Source: a virus
Virus record (IMG/VR): IMGVR_UViG_3300008267_000241
Coordinates: 1 to 29,913 of that record
Strand: one strand, 5' to 3'
Length of the DNA stretch: 29,913 bases
Under the pieces are notes generated by a model. It did not search any database, was not told the DNA's origin, and saw only the letters and a program-made list of their open reading frames with translations. The position numbers and the translations under genes were made by a program. Below, in pieces: positions 18,601 through 25,788 of this stretch (positions within the stretch are counted from its first letter, which is position 1; each line of letters begins with the position of its first letter).

Positions 18601-19338
18601 TCCTTCGGATGTTAAGTCAAAATCAGCTCTTGTTATAAAGTGTTGACAAACTCCGTCTTGTCCAAAAAATGAAGAAACTTGGACGACTTTTTTTAGTGTA
18701 ACTATCTGAGGTAATTCACTGTAGTTTTCTGAAAATTTAAATTTGGTTCCGTTTACTTGTGCTTCAGTCGCTCTACCCATTCTTATTAAATCCTGAGGTG
18801 TCAAAGAAAATTCACCAATGTCTGAAAGGTCAACTTGCATGATAATATCGTGTTGACCCAAAGGAAGTCCAAATATCATGTAGTCACCTGCATCGTTTGT
18901 TTTTGCGGTAAACTTATAATACTTATCGTAAACTTCAACAACTGTAGGGTTTGTCAAAGCATCAATTCTTTCAGGAAAGGTACCAACTGCAACGTGTCCA
19001 GAATGCGAAGGAGTATAAGGTAATAAATTAAACTTGTATCCATCTTCATTAAAATCATCAAAACTTTTATAAGGATATAATGTTGAAATTAACGGATTAC
19101 TTTCATCATCAGGACTTATTGGTATAAAAACAGCAACTCTTGCATTAACAATACCATAACCTTTGTTTGCAAAAACTCTTCCACAAATTACACCATAATC
19201 AGCACAACTTCTTGTGTATACATTGTTTGGATAAATCGCTAAAGATAATATTTCTAATGAATCGTAATCTTGGTCTAATTTTAAAGGTATCGTTCTATTC
19301 ACACCTAACTGCGTGCGAACTCTAAAGGAATTGGGCAT
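12601..19338 (-). CDS. Giant baseplate-region protein with hydrophobic segment
   Basis: A 2245-residue protein, by far the largest here. Residues about 46-170 resemble a carboxypeptidase-regulatory-like beta sandwich: DYGVICGRVFANKGYGIVNA, then AKTNDAGDYMIFGLPLGQHD. Residues 412-432 are Pro/Thr-rich. Residues about 597-646 are strongly hydrophobic (LLFILANVILSIMKFVFLLL, then VFLHVLAFLWPVFAIIITIV), long enough for two membrane helices. A basic stretch and a CERCRC cluster (691-696) follow. Further on are a CPGCC motif (about 1493-1500) and an acidic Gly-rich region (about 1563-1602). The remaining 1500 residues are beta-rich and unrecognised. Placement directly after gp6 matches T4 gp7, but the size is double and I see no clear gp7 similarity. 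I recall similar long proteins from uncultured marine myophages, without assigned function. The ATG is immediately preceded by an AT-rich inverted repeat. Gene reality is certain; its role is inferred. Confidence 0.85.
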   Translation of the reverse strand: MPNSFRVRTQLGVNRTIPLKLDQDYDSLEILSLAIYPNNVYTRSCADYGVICGRVFANKGYGIVNARVAVFIPISPDDESNPLISTLYPYKSFDDFNEDGYKFNLLPYTPSHSGHVAVGTFPERIDALTNPTVVEVYDKYYKFTAKTNDAGDYMIFGLPLGQHDIIMQVDLSDIGEFSLTPQDLIRMGRATEAQVNGTKFKFSENYSELPQIVTLKKVVQVSSFFGQDGVCQHFITRADFDLTSEGGIEFQPTAVFIGSMFSSTDKKKLKKRCRVPAKQGWLCDLISGPGQIETIRQTIFTDSTGRPVLENFKLQNDGKLIDENGTWMIELPMNLDYVYTDENGIRRVSPDGKVGVPVRAKYRFKVKWQQSPSLREETKRAYFLVPNIKEYGWDPTMIEPSDDPNSEINFFSTPTVTINIPPTPPLPGEEPSTGPFLFTIPPTNDYYYNVSNTNNIESYTILVDGVENNDYYNTIPMPQLSDNTVEIRYNLIDATIDDTSISFKALNSSQYLQQCSYAFSLSWTDYGDDTMIQEAIDCEDRFYEFQYNKVYTISQLLDRYTNRLFPQKSIQVKHILDDTCEGDYNTFPTNDVYYRYNLLFILANVILSIMKFVFLLLVVFLHVLAFLWPVFAIIITIVWAIQKVVYKICTFLRDKLRFGLDCKEPKDLGDLLKNPFKNVRLPLFLYTEDGCERCRCKVVDQDLDEESNTTLFELNQNLTQLDEGNVSSLADLNDVSSLTLTATTSGFNHVPNGLSPAGYYATGGANNVFNAVEYTDGFAAVVAGNSAAAPLIRKVPFWRGNIFEANVDLFSTSLPIAERLNLFNTKAKYFDNLTTQYGTNNTPSPGNVGWNQVAVTINPDENDYEDFYHTDNLLVLLVDSTAFTRGTVITFQDPNESTDVNNNSQLFGTGNFSGTSGVILEPESYTVKYANPDVTSSEPLLTTIYNMDGAYGNGLPELQFADGNRPGRTCYPSDIEYFQVVQEMPYSEFLCISSTGEYWCDSGFDTPSNASDRRFSLPWRFMRSDRPIDNPFADFEDYVQPFSDNATSGIEPSDNWANACIINRTYTLPDPNCFQSCWNETTHILGQVNPWGQFLERNPNVRVIFVQRGVDVNSPFIEQRFDLRRFFGVSTDYGNTPVINGNDISAYCIVQGRFKLNQPILPGGIITNGFNVFETSGWRMNGIIRSYFANGTPNVSSDYQFLAVLGQTVTQTNGPDTDQLSPLVKSTDSFVDDNGIFDENTRILTPQETGDYSISVFLRYSGSIFQNGGLRIILRDNTTSTNVTLETLDVLTLTQNLFNNYIINLIEGHEYILLVSNLINGGDITYYADENEWVTDNPNGLILPKHHLITNNEQQQIYFPSQFYRFNDDYVSYDTTMPTYYSALDSETVIWGYQSFGWRPSAVLDLSVNGVDYTQNGFAVISEENGFRALIGRAVNDDDLQRNLFIPCHSSTLGLVTAGAFTNSKICGDAAQDGEAGGQNYVCENNDRFDNENRLTACPGCCRYRENLYVGGLTYHQRTSNATKRNLSGYQKGEYVEGGSALAVDFNGITDVYQRVYSTTRNCFYEDPAGGGADDAPQWGPNEGDPWEGGGNCEGGPGDGKDRQTRQITWDATQYISPVYAVFPNTPPPGVDVPENQWYVNPNHYVTMSNRFYQVMRTDRLPSSTDVQQDGNGNGYLLHQNGGFSMYIIGNCDYEQEGGGELPTPIFVDLDFDVIPGGADGPIANVAASLTNCAEAVDLNSYYTDSDENPAIQPGGDGYSSEPATGADWLWFVRGTGCYNVVSKPLRSLFFHDVPTGAGNPDPGGPQKRYSDFATVVEWIQRLKLTFSLCFDVYSHTFSNNWINGTLYAFSFQNETTFDSQNRPRRRFCRDTIYFHDPLNNYYYRSSPWDGTNFVGRPRYSSSDQRLIGNERNLLFPTTLIDLGPKTAFIQEIVYSDDYDGYIVPRIPSSTFQDVTDILNLFVLSRLVNTSFIQQLFPLPDNSGNEQGGDDPSVGAFFKNSRWQNGELFFSGLLPGLVDADYSQMISINSEFGVNEFSPENYTNNDIIFAEDTVTPTYPYFGIFFSGDNQLRDYITPRRTIWAQNADVPVSPSGFTDIAVKTQVVPFYQWNVFHNLDSPQSLFGTQSNNFITNFPATPTYVDSSTFPNGFFAHGYQTLDRFGPSSEYFVPGVNNSFYYKGYLINYSAGTDSDGNTVVIAVNRIPAGTRYRYTFGAPFHFYFGLKQGASAMDRFIQKYVDTNIVYE

Positions 19339-19361
19339 AACTATTTTTTTTATAAATAGTT
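19339..19361. other. AT-rich inverted repeat before the giant gene
   Basis: AACTATTT (19339-19346) and AAATAGTT (19354-19361) form a perfect 8-base stem around a 7-base loop, directly against the start codon of the 2245-residue gene. The stem has a single G-C pair, so it is weak. It occupies about half of the 57-base gap between gp6 and this gene, the longest gap in the window. It may modulate initiation, but could be chance in such AT-rich DNA. Confidence 0.45.
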
Positions 19362-19395
19362 TAAGTAAAATTTTAAAAAAATAAATGATGAATCC

Positions 19396-21234
19396 TTACG
19401 AGAAGTTCACTGAGGACATATTTTTAACTCTAATAATGATATCTTCACCAGGAACTCTAACTTGATAAATCTGTGTTGGTTCTGCAAAAATTGTATCGTC
19501 AATTAATTCAATTTTTCTTGTTGCAGGGTCAGAGTATTTTTGTGAGGTTTCAGATGAAGAGTATGCCCCTCCTACTTTATTGTAAACTGAAATATCTGAT
19601 ATAGTTATAACACCGTTTTCGGATTGTATAATTCTTCTTAATTCTGATATATTTACATTTTCCCCCATTTCTCTGTTAACAGGACTCATAAAATCAGAAA
19701 TTCTAACTATTACATTAGAAATTATAACTCCTTGGTTTTGTGAAGCGTCCAAAACTAAAGATACATCAAAAGATAAATCAATTACACTTGCAGATGTAAC
19801 AAATATGTAATCATTTATCATCCTATAGTTAGATAAATAATTTGCAATGTTTCTCTTTAGTGTGTCTGAAATTACAGGAACTAACTTTCCATTACTATCA
19901 TAAGACAAGACATTCACTTTAATTTTATTATCTTCTTCGGTAATAGATACTTTTACTGGTGAACCGAATTGAGATGGCATTTTTCTAAGAATCGCCTCAT
20001 AGTCATTTATGGTTACAGCTCTATTTTGGGCTGCAAAATTAAATGTAGTGTAATATCTAACTTCCTCAGTTGTTGGTACACCGGCTCCTCCAATAGCAGC
20101 GGTAATGTTAGTACATCCTAATGAATTAATTACATTTGTATTTGTAGTCGTTGAAGGTCCATTTACGTTGAAATTTACTGTTCCGACCTGATTAATTATG
20201 TTAACACCTAAATTTGTTCCAAGTCCTCCTCCTATTCTATATTGAATAAATAAAGTAGAATTTGACTTTAGAGTGGAACCAAGTGAGAAATTGTTTTGGT
20301 ATTTAGATAAATCTAATGGTGTTCCGTTTCTTGCAAAGTCTCTTAAAAGTTCATCAGAGGATGTATTACCTCCACCAAAAGTTAATTTACTGAAACCTTC
20401 AGGTGTAAACTCAGTAATAAATCTATCATTTGTTTGTATATACCTACCAACCTTTATACCAGGTGTGTCAGATGCCTTTGTAGGGTCCTCAATAAATATT
20501 CTGTCTTCAGCAAGAGCTTGTACTTCATACCATCTATTTGCAGAACCTAAAAATTCTTGAGCCGATGGAACATTTGTATAGGTCGTTCCGTCTTTTAGTA
20601 AAACACTTGTAACCCCCAAAACATTTTTTTCAGGTAAAAATATTTCATAAAAAGGTCTAGACTCAGCATCCCCTATACTTTTTTTAAACACTTTAGTTAA
20701 TCCATTAACTACAGCTTCTCTTTTTACAATTGTGTAGTTGATTAACTGATTGTTTGCGTTAAAGTTTGGGATTACTTTTCTGTTTGGAAACCCACTACTG
20801 TTATAATTTGCCGCAAAATCTACATCATCCGCAGTTTCAAAAACTTGTCCAGCTCCCAAAACTTGACTACCTCTTCTCAATATTCCGCAATATCTTAAAT
20901 CTTCTTTATCTCCAAGTGCGGGGACTGTAATTGAGAATTCAACAAGCGCTACGGATGGTCTTTGTCCTGGTATCTTTAATCCATAAGTTCTTGCAATGTT
21001 ATAAATTGAAGACCTTTGTTGGGCGTACTGTAGTACCGTTTCTTGTAAACTTCTATCAATATGATAATGAAGGTTGTCAGTTACAGCAGCATTCAAATCC
21101 ATGAATACACTGAATATAGCAGCATCATTAAAATTTGTTACTAACTCAGGATAATAAGTTTTTGTAAAATTAATCAGCTCTTGTCTGATATTTTGAAAAT
21201 CTCTTGTTGTATATGAAATTTGCTTATTAGCCAT
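19396..21234 (-). CDS. 6: Baseplate wedge protein, T4 gp6-like (baseplate J)
   Basis: A 612-residue protein, close to the 660 of T4 gp6. The N-terminus is characteristic: ISYTTRDFQNIRQELINFTK, then YYPELVTNFNDAAIFSVFMD and DRSLQETVLQYAQQRSSIYN, which I recognise from gp6/baseplate-J wedge proteins of many myophages. The central part (LRRGSQVLGAGQVFETADD) and a C-terminal stretch on NDYEAILRKMPSQFGSPVKV fit the same family. In T4, gp6 dimers form the ring that holds the wedges together around the hub and moves during sheath contraction. It lies directly after the gp25-like gene (5-base gap), the usual pairing in contractile tails. The leader ATAACAAAAATG has no Shine-Dalgarno sequence. The family call is confident. 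Confidence 0.9.
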   Translation of the reverse strand: MANKQISYTTRDFQNIRQELINFTKTYYPELVTNFNDAAIFSVFMDLNAAVTDNLHYHIDRSLQETVLQYAQQRSSIYNIARTYGLKIPGQRPSVALVEFSITVPALGDKEDLRYCGILRRGSQVLGAGQVFETADDVDFAANYNSSGFPNRKVIPNFNANNQLINYTIVKREAVVNGLTKVFKKSIGDAESRPFYEIFLPEKNVLGVTSVLLKDGTTYTNVPSAQEFLGSANRWYEVQALAEDRIFIEDPTKASDTPGIKVGRYIQTNDRFITEFTPEGFSKLTFGGGNTSSDELLRDFARNGTPLDLSKYQNNFSLGSTLKSNSTLFIQYRIGGGLGTNLGVNIINQVGTVNFNVNGPSTTTNTNVINSLGCTNITAAIGGAGVPTTEEVRYYTTFNFAAQNRAVTINDYEAILRKMPSQFGSPVKVSITEEDNKIKVNVLSYDSNGKLVPVISDTLKRNIANYLSNYRMINDYIFVTSASVIDLSFDVSLVLDASQNQGVIISNVIVRISDFMSPVNREMGENVNISELRRIIQSENGVITISDISVYNKVGGAYSSSETSQKYSDPATRKIELIDDTIFAEPTQIYQVRVPGEDIIIRVKNMSSVNFS

Positions 21235-21239
21235 TTTTG

Positions 21240-21683
21240 TTATAAATTTATAATTATGAAGTCACTAGAATTAAATACATTACTAGTAATTGTGTAATCT
21301 ATTTTTACTTTAGCAGTATATTCAACGGAAGACCTTCCTGGCATTTCAAAAGTTTTAGTTTCACTAACCCCTCCCAATTCATCATCAGTTGCAGGATATA
21401 CCGATATTTTATTAACTTGTAAGTTTGGTATATACGTTCTAACCGAATCCCTTATCTCAGCCTCAATTTGATTAAATGTAGGACCATCCAAAGGTTCAAA
21501 TATAAATTCATAAAGACGTGTTCCAAAGTCAGGTAAAAAATATCTTGAACCCTTTCTTGTTAAAAGTAAGTGAATCAAACTATTTCTGATTTCTTCATCT
21601 TCGTAATCAGATAAATCTAAATACTTTCCGTCAAATGAATCCCTAAAGGGAAACGTTACACCATATGTTTTACCATTTGCCAT
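21240..21683 (-). CDS. 25: Baseplate wedge/sheath initiator, gp25-like
   Basis: A 147-residue protein of the GPW/gp25 family, close to the usual 130-150 residues. The core at residues 31-64 is diagnostic: EIRNSLIHLLLTRKGSRYFL followed by PDFGTRLYEFIFEP. After it comes a helix (FNQIEAEIRDSVRTYIPNL) and closing beta strands. In contractile tails this protein joins the wedge to the first sheath ring and starts sheath assembly; the old 'lysozyme' label is not supported by its role in solved baseplates. The N-terminus (TFPFRDSFDGKYLDLSDYED) is about 20 residues longer than the minimal domain. It sits between the 207-residue unknown and gp6, 17 bases downstream of the former. The leader is A/T-rich without a Shine-Dalgarno sequence. 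Confidence 0.93.
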   Translation of the reverse strand: MANGKTYGVTFPFRDSFDGKYLDLSDYEDEEIRNSLIHLLLTRKGSRYFLPDFGTRLYEFIFEPLDGPTFNQIEAEIRDSVRTYIPNLQVNKISVYPATDDELGGVSETKTFEMPGRSSVEYTAKVKIDYTITSNVFNSSDFIIINL

Positions 21684-21700
21684 ATCATATAAATATGGAA

Positions 21701-22324
21701 CTATTCAATTTCATTAAGGTCATAGTAATAACAATCTCCATTATCTGCAACCCATCTATCTGATAATGTTTCAACTGAAGGTAATTCTGAGTCAACTTTA
21801 ATTAATTTTGGTTCGATAGGAAATTTATTTGTTATCCAATTTGAGTCTCTCCAATATATTCTATTGTTTGGCTGACACAGTAAATAACCGTCATCGGCAA
21901 TTAAGATATGTCCACATTTGTAGTCTGAAGGTTCATCAGAATATGAGTTTCGATACCAGTCAACTGTCATGAGGTAAGTTGCCCAAATTTTTGACCCATC
22001 TCTTAATACAACTTCACATCTTTTTTCATACAAATAATCAAAAATTTTTACAGTTACATTTTCTGAAAAACAGTCCCATAATTGTTTAAAATGAAAAGGA
22101 ATGTCCTTTGTTGGTTCATTCATAAAAATTTCAGATATTGGAACTCTTGACCTTAACATTCCATAATCTGTCATTATGTGAAATGTTAATATTTTTCCCG
22201 CAACTGACTGTATACCAAAAGCATATGCTTTATGAAATTTATTATCATCTTCAGGATTTTTTGTAAAATGTGAAACCCTAACTAAACATTTAAATAAATC
22301 TATATTTTCGTTTAATACTGACAT
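21701..22324 (-). CDS. Unknown protein heading the baseplate cluster
   Basis: I do not recognise this 207-residue protein by function. It is mixed alpha/beta, with ten or so Trp and Tyr in the C-terminal half (WATYLMTVDWYRNSYSDEPS, then DGYLLCQPNNRIYWRDSNWI) and an acidic end (DRWVADNGDCYYYDLNEIE). The N-terminal section (LVRVSHFTKNPEDDNKF, then TDYGMLRSRVPISEIF) resembles hypothetical proteins I have seen beside structural genes in uncultured T4-like phages. It is the first gene after the hairpin that follows nrdA, so it may be the first cistron of the late unit. T4 gene 53 has a similar place next to gene 25, but I cannot confirm homology. There is no signal peptide or membrane segment. Confidence 0.75.
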   Translation of the reverse strand: MSVLNENIDLFKCLVRVSHFTKNPEDDNKFHKAYAFGIQSVAGKILTFHIMTDYGMLRSRVPISEIFMNEPTKDIPFHFKQLWDCFSENVTVKIFDYLYEKRCEVVLRDGSKIWATYLMTVDWYRNSYSDEPSDYKCGHILIADDGYLLCQPNNRIYWRDSNWITNKFPIEPKLIKVDSELPSVETLSDRWVADNGDCYYYDLNEIE

Positions 22325-22337
22325 AGTTGTAAATTTA

Positions 22338-22359
22338 AAATCCCGATTTCTCGGGATTT
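22338..22359 (-). terminator. Hairpin terminator after nrdA
   Basis: Read on the minus strand, AAATCCCGA and TCGGGATTT form a perfect 9-base stem closed by a GAAA tetraloop, followed by TAAATTT. It starts 4 bases after the nrdA stop and ends 13 bases before the next start codon. The stem has five G-C pairs in an otherwise AT-rich gap. The trailing U-run is interrupted, so termination may be partial. It separates the replication/nucleotide module from the baseplate module. Confidence 0.75.
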
Positions 22360-22363
22360 ATTT

Positions 22364-24796
22364 TTATGATGAACATCCGAAACAATCAAATTCACTATTC
22401 TCGGGTTTTGGTGGTAAGTTTAAATTTGAATAATCGACCTTTGGTGGCTCGGGTGTGACATTTGGTTTTTTAATCCTTGATATATCAACTGCCAAGTGTT
22501 TTGCGCCCGTTGAAATCGCCTTTGTTCTAACATAGTAACAAAGTGTCTTTAGTCCCTTTTCCCATCCATAGAAGTGAGATGATGAAATTTTTGACAAGGT
22601 CGGATTACCCATATAGATATTCATTGACTGAGATTGGTCGATAAATGGAGCCCTATCCGCTGACATTTCAATCAATTCTTTTTGAGAAATTTCCCAAATG
22701 GTTTTGTATTTTGGAATTAAATGTTCAATTCTCTTAACCTTCCTATTATAGTTCCTATCTTCAGGGTCAAGATAATTGTTGAAGTTAATTCCCTGAACTG
22801 AACCCTCATTTAGAATGATTTCATTCTTTAAGTCTTCTCCCCAAATTCCAATCTTTTCAAAATCGTTAATCAAATACTTGTTAACAATCATAATCTCTCC
22901 ACCAACAACTCTTCTGTTAAAGATTGCCGAGTGGGCTGGTTCTGTCATCTCATATGAACCTGTAATCTTAGCCGATGACGCTACAGGCATTTGAGCGGTG
23001 AATAATGAATTACAAACACCATAGTCCTTAACTTCTTCTTTTAATGAAGTCCAGTTCCATCTACCTGATAAGTTATCTTCATTAAGCCCCCACATATCAA
23101 ATTGGAAATCTCCTTTTGACATTGGTGAGCCGTTGAAATAACTATATGGTTCATATTCACCTGACTTACATAATGAGCAACTTTCGGTTACTGCTGCGAA
23201 ATAAATTGTTTCAAATATTTCTTTATTTAATTTACGAGCCTCGTCGGATGTAAAAATATAATCCATTAAATAGAATACATCAGCAAGTCCTTGAGTTCCG
23301 ATTGCAATCGCTCTTTGTTCGAGTCCACCTTTACGTCCTTTCTCAGTAGAGTAATTATTAATATCAACAACTTTGTTAAGAGCTCTTACAACCTTACGAG
23401 TTTCATTATATAGTAGTTGGTGGTCAAACGCTCCATCTTTAATGAAGTTTTTCAACACCATAGATGACAGAGTACAAATTGCCGTTGTATTTTCATCAGT
23501 GTATTGGTAAATCTCATTACAAAGGTTAGATTGTTTAATTACACCAATGTTTTGATGATTTGTTTTTCTGTTTGCGCTGTCTTTAGAACAGAGATAGGGA
23601 ACACCAGTTTCTATTTGAGATTCAATAATCTTATTCCAAATTTCTTGAGCCTTAACTTTTTTTCCAATACCGAGTGATACCGCTTTGTTATAGTTATCCT
23701 CGTATTCATCTCCAAAACATTCTTGAAGTGCTTTTACTCCGGCCTTCTTAATATCGTTAGGACAGAACAAATACCAATCGTCATTACTTCTAACCGCATT
23801 CATAAAGTTGTCAGGAATCCAAAGAGCGGTGAACAAATCTCTTGCTCTAAGTTCTTCAGCACCTGTATTCTTTTTAATATCAAGTAGGTCAAAGATATCT
23901 TTATGCCAAGGTTCCAAATAAATTGCCGCAGAACCAGGTCTACGACCTTGTTGGTTAAAGAATCTAAGTGACTCATTAACAATCTTTAGATACTTCAATA
24001 GTCCGCCAGCATATCCACCTGAAGATGTAATACGACTTTCCTTACTACGTATATTTGACATAGAAAGACCAATACCCGCAGCATCTGATGAATATGTAGA
24101 AATATCTCTCATAGTACCCAAAAGCCCCTCTCTTGAGTCAGCATCATTGTAATGTAATACACAAGAAGCAAGTTGTGGGATTTTTGTACCTGAGTTAATC
24201 ATGATTGGTGTCGCAGGTGAAATAAGTTGACTTGATAGTGACTTGTAATATTCAACCGCTTGTTCAAGTGATTTAGTGACCCATATTGCAACACGCATAT
24301 ACATATGTTGAGGTCTTTCAATTGTTTTACCTGTTGGTAATTTCAAAAGATACATCTCTTGTAATGAACGCCAAGCAAAGTAGTCAAAATTATAATCATT
24401 ATCATGATTAATAACTTCATCAATATTGTTTGGTCCATATTCATTAATCATATTAATGAATTTTTCACTCACAATACCTTCACTATAAAGTGTCATCATC
24501 GTATTAGAAAAACTCGCATCAGTCTCTTTATGGTAGGCTGAAATTGCCACCGATGACGCAAGTCGTGAATAATCATGATGACTACCTGTAAATGCCGCGG
24601 CAATTTCATAGATTAACTTATCAAGTTCTTTTGTTGTAATCTCCCCTTCAGTTGGTACTGAAGTTATTACCTTAATGAAAATCTCGTCAGAATTAATGTT
24701 GAGTCCTTTAGCCGCTCTTTTAATTCTATTATATATTTTCTGTGGGTTAAAAGACGCATCTTCCCCACTACGTTTTTTTATTTTTAGTGACATCAT
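22364..24796 (-). CDS. nrdA: Ribonucleotide reductase class Ia large subunit
   Basis: An 810-residue R1 subunit, which reduces ribonucleoside diphosphates to deoxy forms for phage DNA synthesis. Residues about 4-92 form an ATP-cone (LKIKKRSGEDASFNPQKIYN). Catalytic residues are all present: C212 (LASCVLHYND) and C441 (ICTLSS) as the redox pair, C426 as the thiyl-radical Cys in SNLCNEI with N424 and E428, and the Y754-Y755 radical-transfer pair in TLCYYVRTKA. The tail carries C805 and C808 (DCFGC) for re-reduction by a thioredoxin or glutaredoxin. Motifs such as MNIYMGNPTLSK followed by HFYGWEKGLKT resemble the eukaryote-like R1 group more than E. coli NrdA. Two consecutive ATGs (24791-24796) are possible starts. 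It lies 19 bases after nrdB, likely co-transcribed with it, and before a hairpin terminator. Confidence is very high. Confidence 0.98.
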   Translation of the reverse strand: MMSLKIKKRSGEDASFNPQKIYNRIKRAAKGLNINSDEIFIKVITSVPTEGEITTKELDKLIYEIAAAFTGSHHDYSRLASSVAISAYHKETDASFSNTMMTLYSEGIVSEKFINMINEYGPNNIDEVINHDNDYNFDYFAWRSLQEMYLLKLPTGKTIERPQHMYMRVAIWVTKSLEQAVEYYKSLSSQLISPATPIMINSGTKIPQLASCVLHYNDADSREGLLGTMRDISTYSSDAAGIGLSMSNIRSKESRITSSGGYAGGLLKYLKIVNESLRFFNQQGRRPGSAAIYLEPWHKDIFDLLDIKKNTGAEELRARDLFTALWIPDNFMNAVRSNDDWYLFCPNDIKKAGVKALQECFGDEYEDNYNKAVSLGIGKKVKAQEIWNKIIESQIETGVPYLCSKDSANRKTNHQNIGVIKQSNLCNEIYQYTDENTTAICTLSSMVLKNFIKDGAFDHQLLYNETRKVVRALNKVVDINNYSTEKGRKGGLEQRAIAIGTQGLADVFYLMDYIFTSDEARKLNKEIFETIYFAAVTESCSLCKSGEYEPYSYFNGSPMSKGDFQFDMWGLNEDNLSGRWNWTSLKEEVKDYGVCNSLFTAQMPVASSAKITGSYEMTEPAHSAIFNRRVVGGEIMIVNKYLINDFEKIGIWGEDLKNEIILNEGSVQGINFNNYLDPEDRNYNRKVKRIEHLIPKYKTIWEISQKELIEMSADRAPFIDQSQSMNIYMGNPTLSKISSSHFYGWEKGLKTLCYYVRTKAISTGAKHLAVDISRIKKPNVTPEPPKVDYSNLNLPPKPENSEFDCFGCSS

Positions 24797-24815
24797 AGTT
24801 TAAAAAGATAATCAA

Positions 24816-25763
24816 TTAAAAGTCATCCGTAAAGGAGAGGGTTTCATTAAGTTTTGCTTTCTGATACTCAACAGTCCTTGACTCAAAGAAATTACCCTTT
24901 GTTTCAACTGCGATTTGTTCCATAAATTTAAATGGTTGTTCAACATTAAATTGTTTTTTACATCCAAATTTAACAAGTAGTCCGTCAACAACAAATTCGA
25001 GATATTGTTTCATTAGATTTGAATTCATTCCAATAAGAGAAACTGGAAGAGACTCTGTAATAAACTCTTTTTCAATTTCAAGTGCTGACAATAGAATTTC
25101 TTTAATTCTCTTTTCACTTGGTTTGTTTTCTATGTGGTTATTCAAAAGGTGAATTGCAAAGTCACAGTGTAGGTTTTCATCTTTGAATATTAGTGAATTT
25201 GCATTACACAAACCTTGCATAATACCTCTTGATTTTAACCAAAAGATTGAACAGAATGAACCTGAAAAGAAGATACCTTCAACCGCGGCAAATGCCACAA
25301 GTCTTTCTTGGAAAGATGCGTTTGTAATCCAATCCAATGCCCATTTTGCTTTCTTCTGAACGGCCGGTAATCTATCAATTGCGTGGAAACATTCGTCCTT
25401 CTCATTTGGGTTTGAGACATAAGTGTCAATCAAAAGTGAATACATTAGACTATGGATATTCTCCATTGCAAGTTGCATTCCGTAAAAGAATTTTGCCTCG
25501 GGGTATTGTACTTCACGGTAGAAGTTTTCGGCCAAATTTTCGTTAACGATTCCATCTGATGCCGCAAAAAACGACAATACATTCTTAACAAAGTATTGTT
25601 CATTCTCTGAAAGGTTCTCCCAATCACGAATGTCACCCGACAAATCCACCTCTTCTGCCGTCCAAAATGCGGCTTGGTGCATTTTATAATATTCCCATAT
25701 GTCGTTGTGTTCGATAGGAAATATAACAAAACGATTTGGATTTTCTACCAATATTTTTTCCAT
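24816..25763 (-). CDS. nrdB: Ribonucleotide reductase class Ia small subunit
   Basis: A 315-residue R2 subunit that carries the di-iron tyrosyl-radical cofactor. All ligands are visible with normal spacing: D70 ([13 protein letters not shown]), E101 and H104 ([16 protein letters not shown]), E162 ([12 protein letters not shown]), E196 and H199 ([10 protein letters not shown]). The radical tyrosine is Y108, so this is a radical-forming R2 rather than a Tyr-less variant. Sequence motifs ([21 protein letters not shown]) are strikingly like eukaryotic R2. The C-terminus ends in SFTDDF, resembling the FTLDADF peptide by which eukaryotic R2 docks into R1. It precedes nrdA by 19 bases and follows the helicase by 25. 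The leader is A/T-rich with no Shine-Dalgarno sequence. Confidence is very high. Confidence 0.98.
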   Translation of the reverse strand: MEKILVENPNRFVIFPIEHNDIWEYYKMHQAAFWTAEEVDLSGDIRDWENLSENEQYFVKNVLSFFAASDGIVNENLAENFYREVQYPEAKFFYGMQLAMENIHSLMYSLLIDTYVSNPNEKDECFHAIDRLPAVQKKAKWALDWITNASFQERLVAFAAVEGIFFSGSFCSIFWLKSRGIMQGLCNANSLIFKDENLHCDFAIHLLNNHIENKPSEKRIKEILLSALEIEKEFITESLPVSLIGMNSNLMKQYLEFVVDGLLVKFGCKKQFNVEQPFKFMEQIAVETKGNFFESRTVEYQKAKLNETLSFTDDF

Positions 25764-25788
25764 AATAAGTAATCTTGTTTTTTAATAA

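Noticed and set aside
19351-19358. TATAAATA, the T4 late promoter consensus, on the plus strand
   Set aside because: All genes here are on the minus strand, so the orientation is wrong, and the string is part of the AT-rich inverted repeat before the giant gene.
21240-21253. Perfect palindrome TTATAAATTTATAA at the end of the gp25-like gene
   Set aside because: It contains only A and T and overlaps the last codons and stop; it is likely chance in AT-rich sequence.
21240-21683. Lysozyme activity for the gp25-like protein
   Set aside because: The family was historically labelled lysozyme-like, but it acts structurally in the baseplate, and I see no lysozyme catalytic arrangement.
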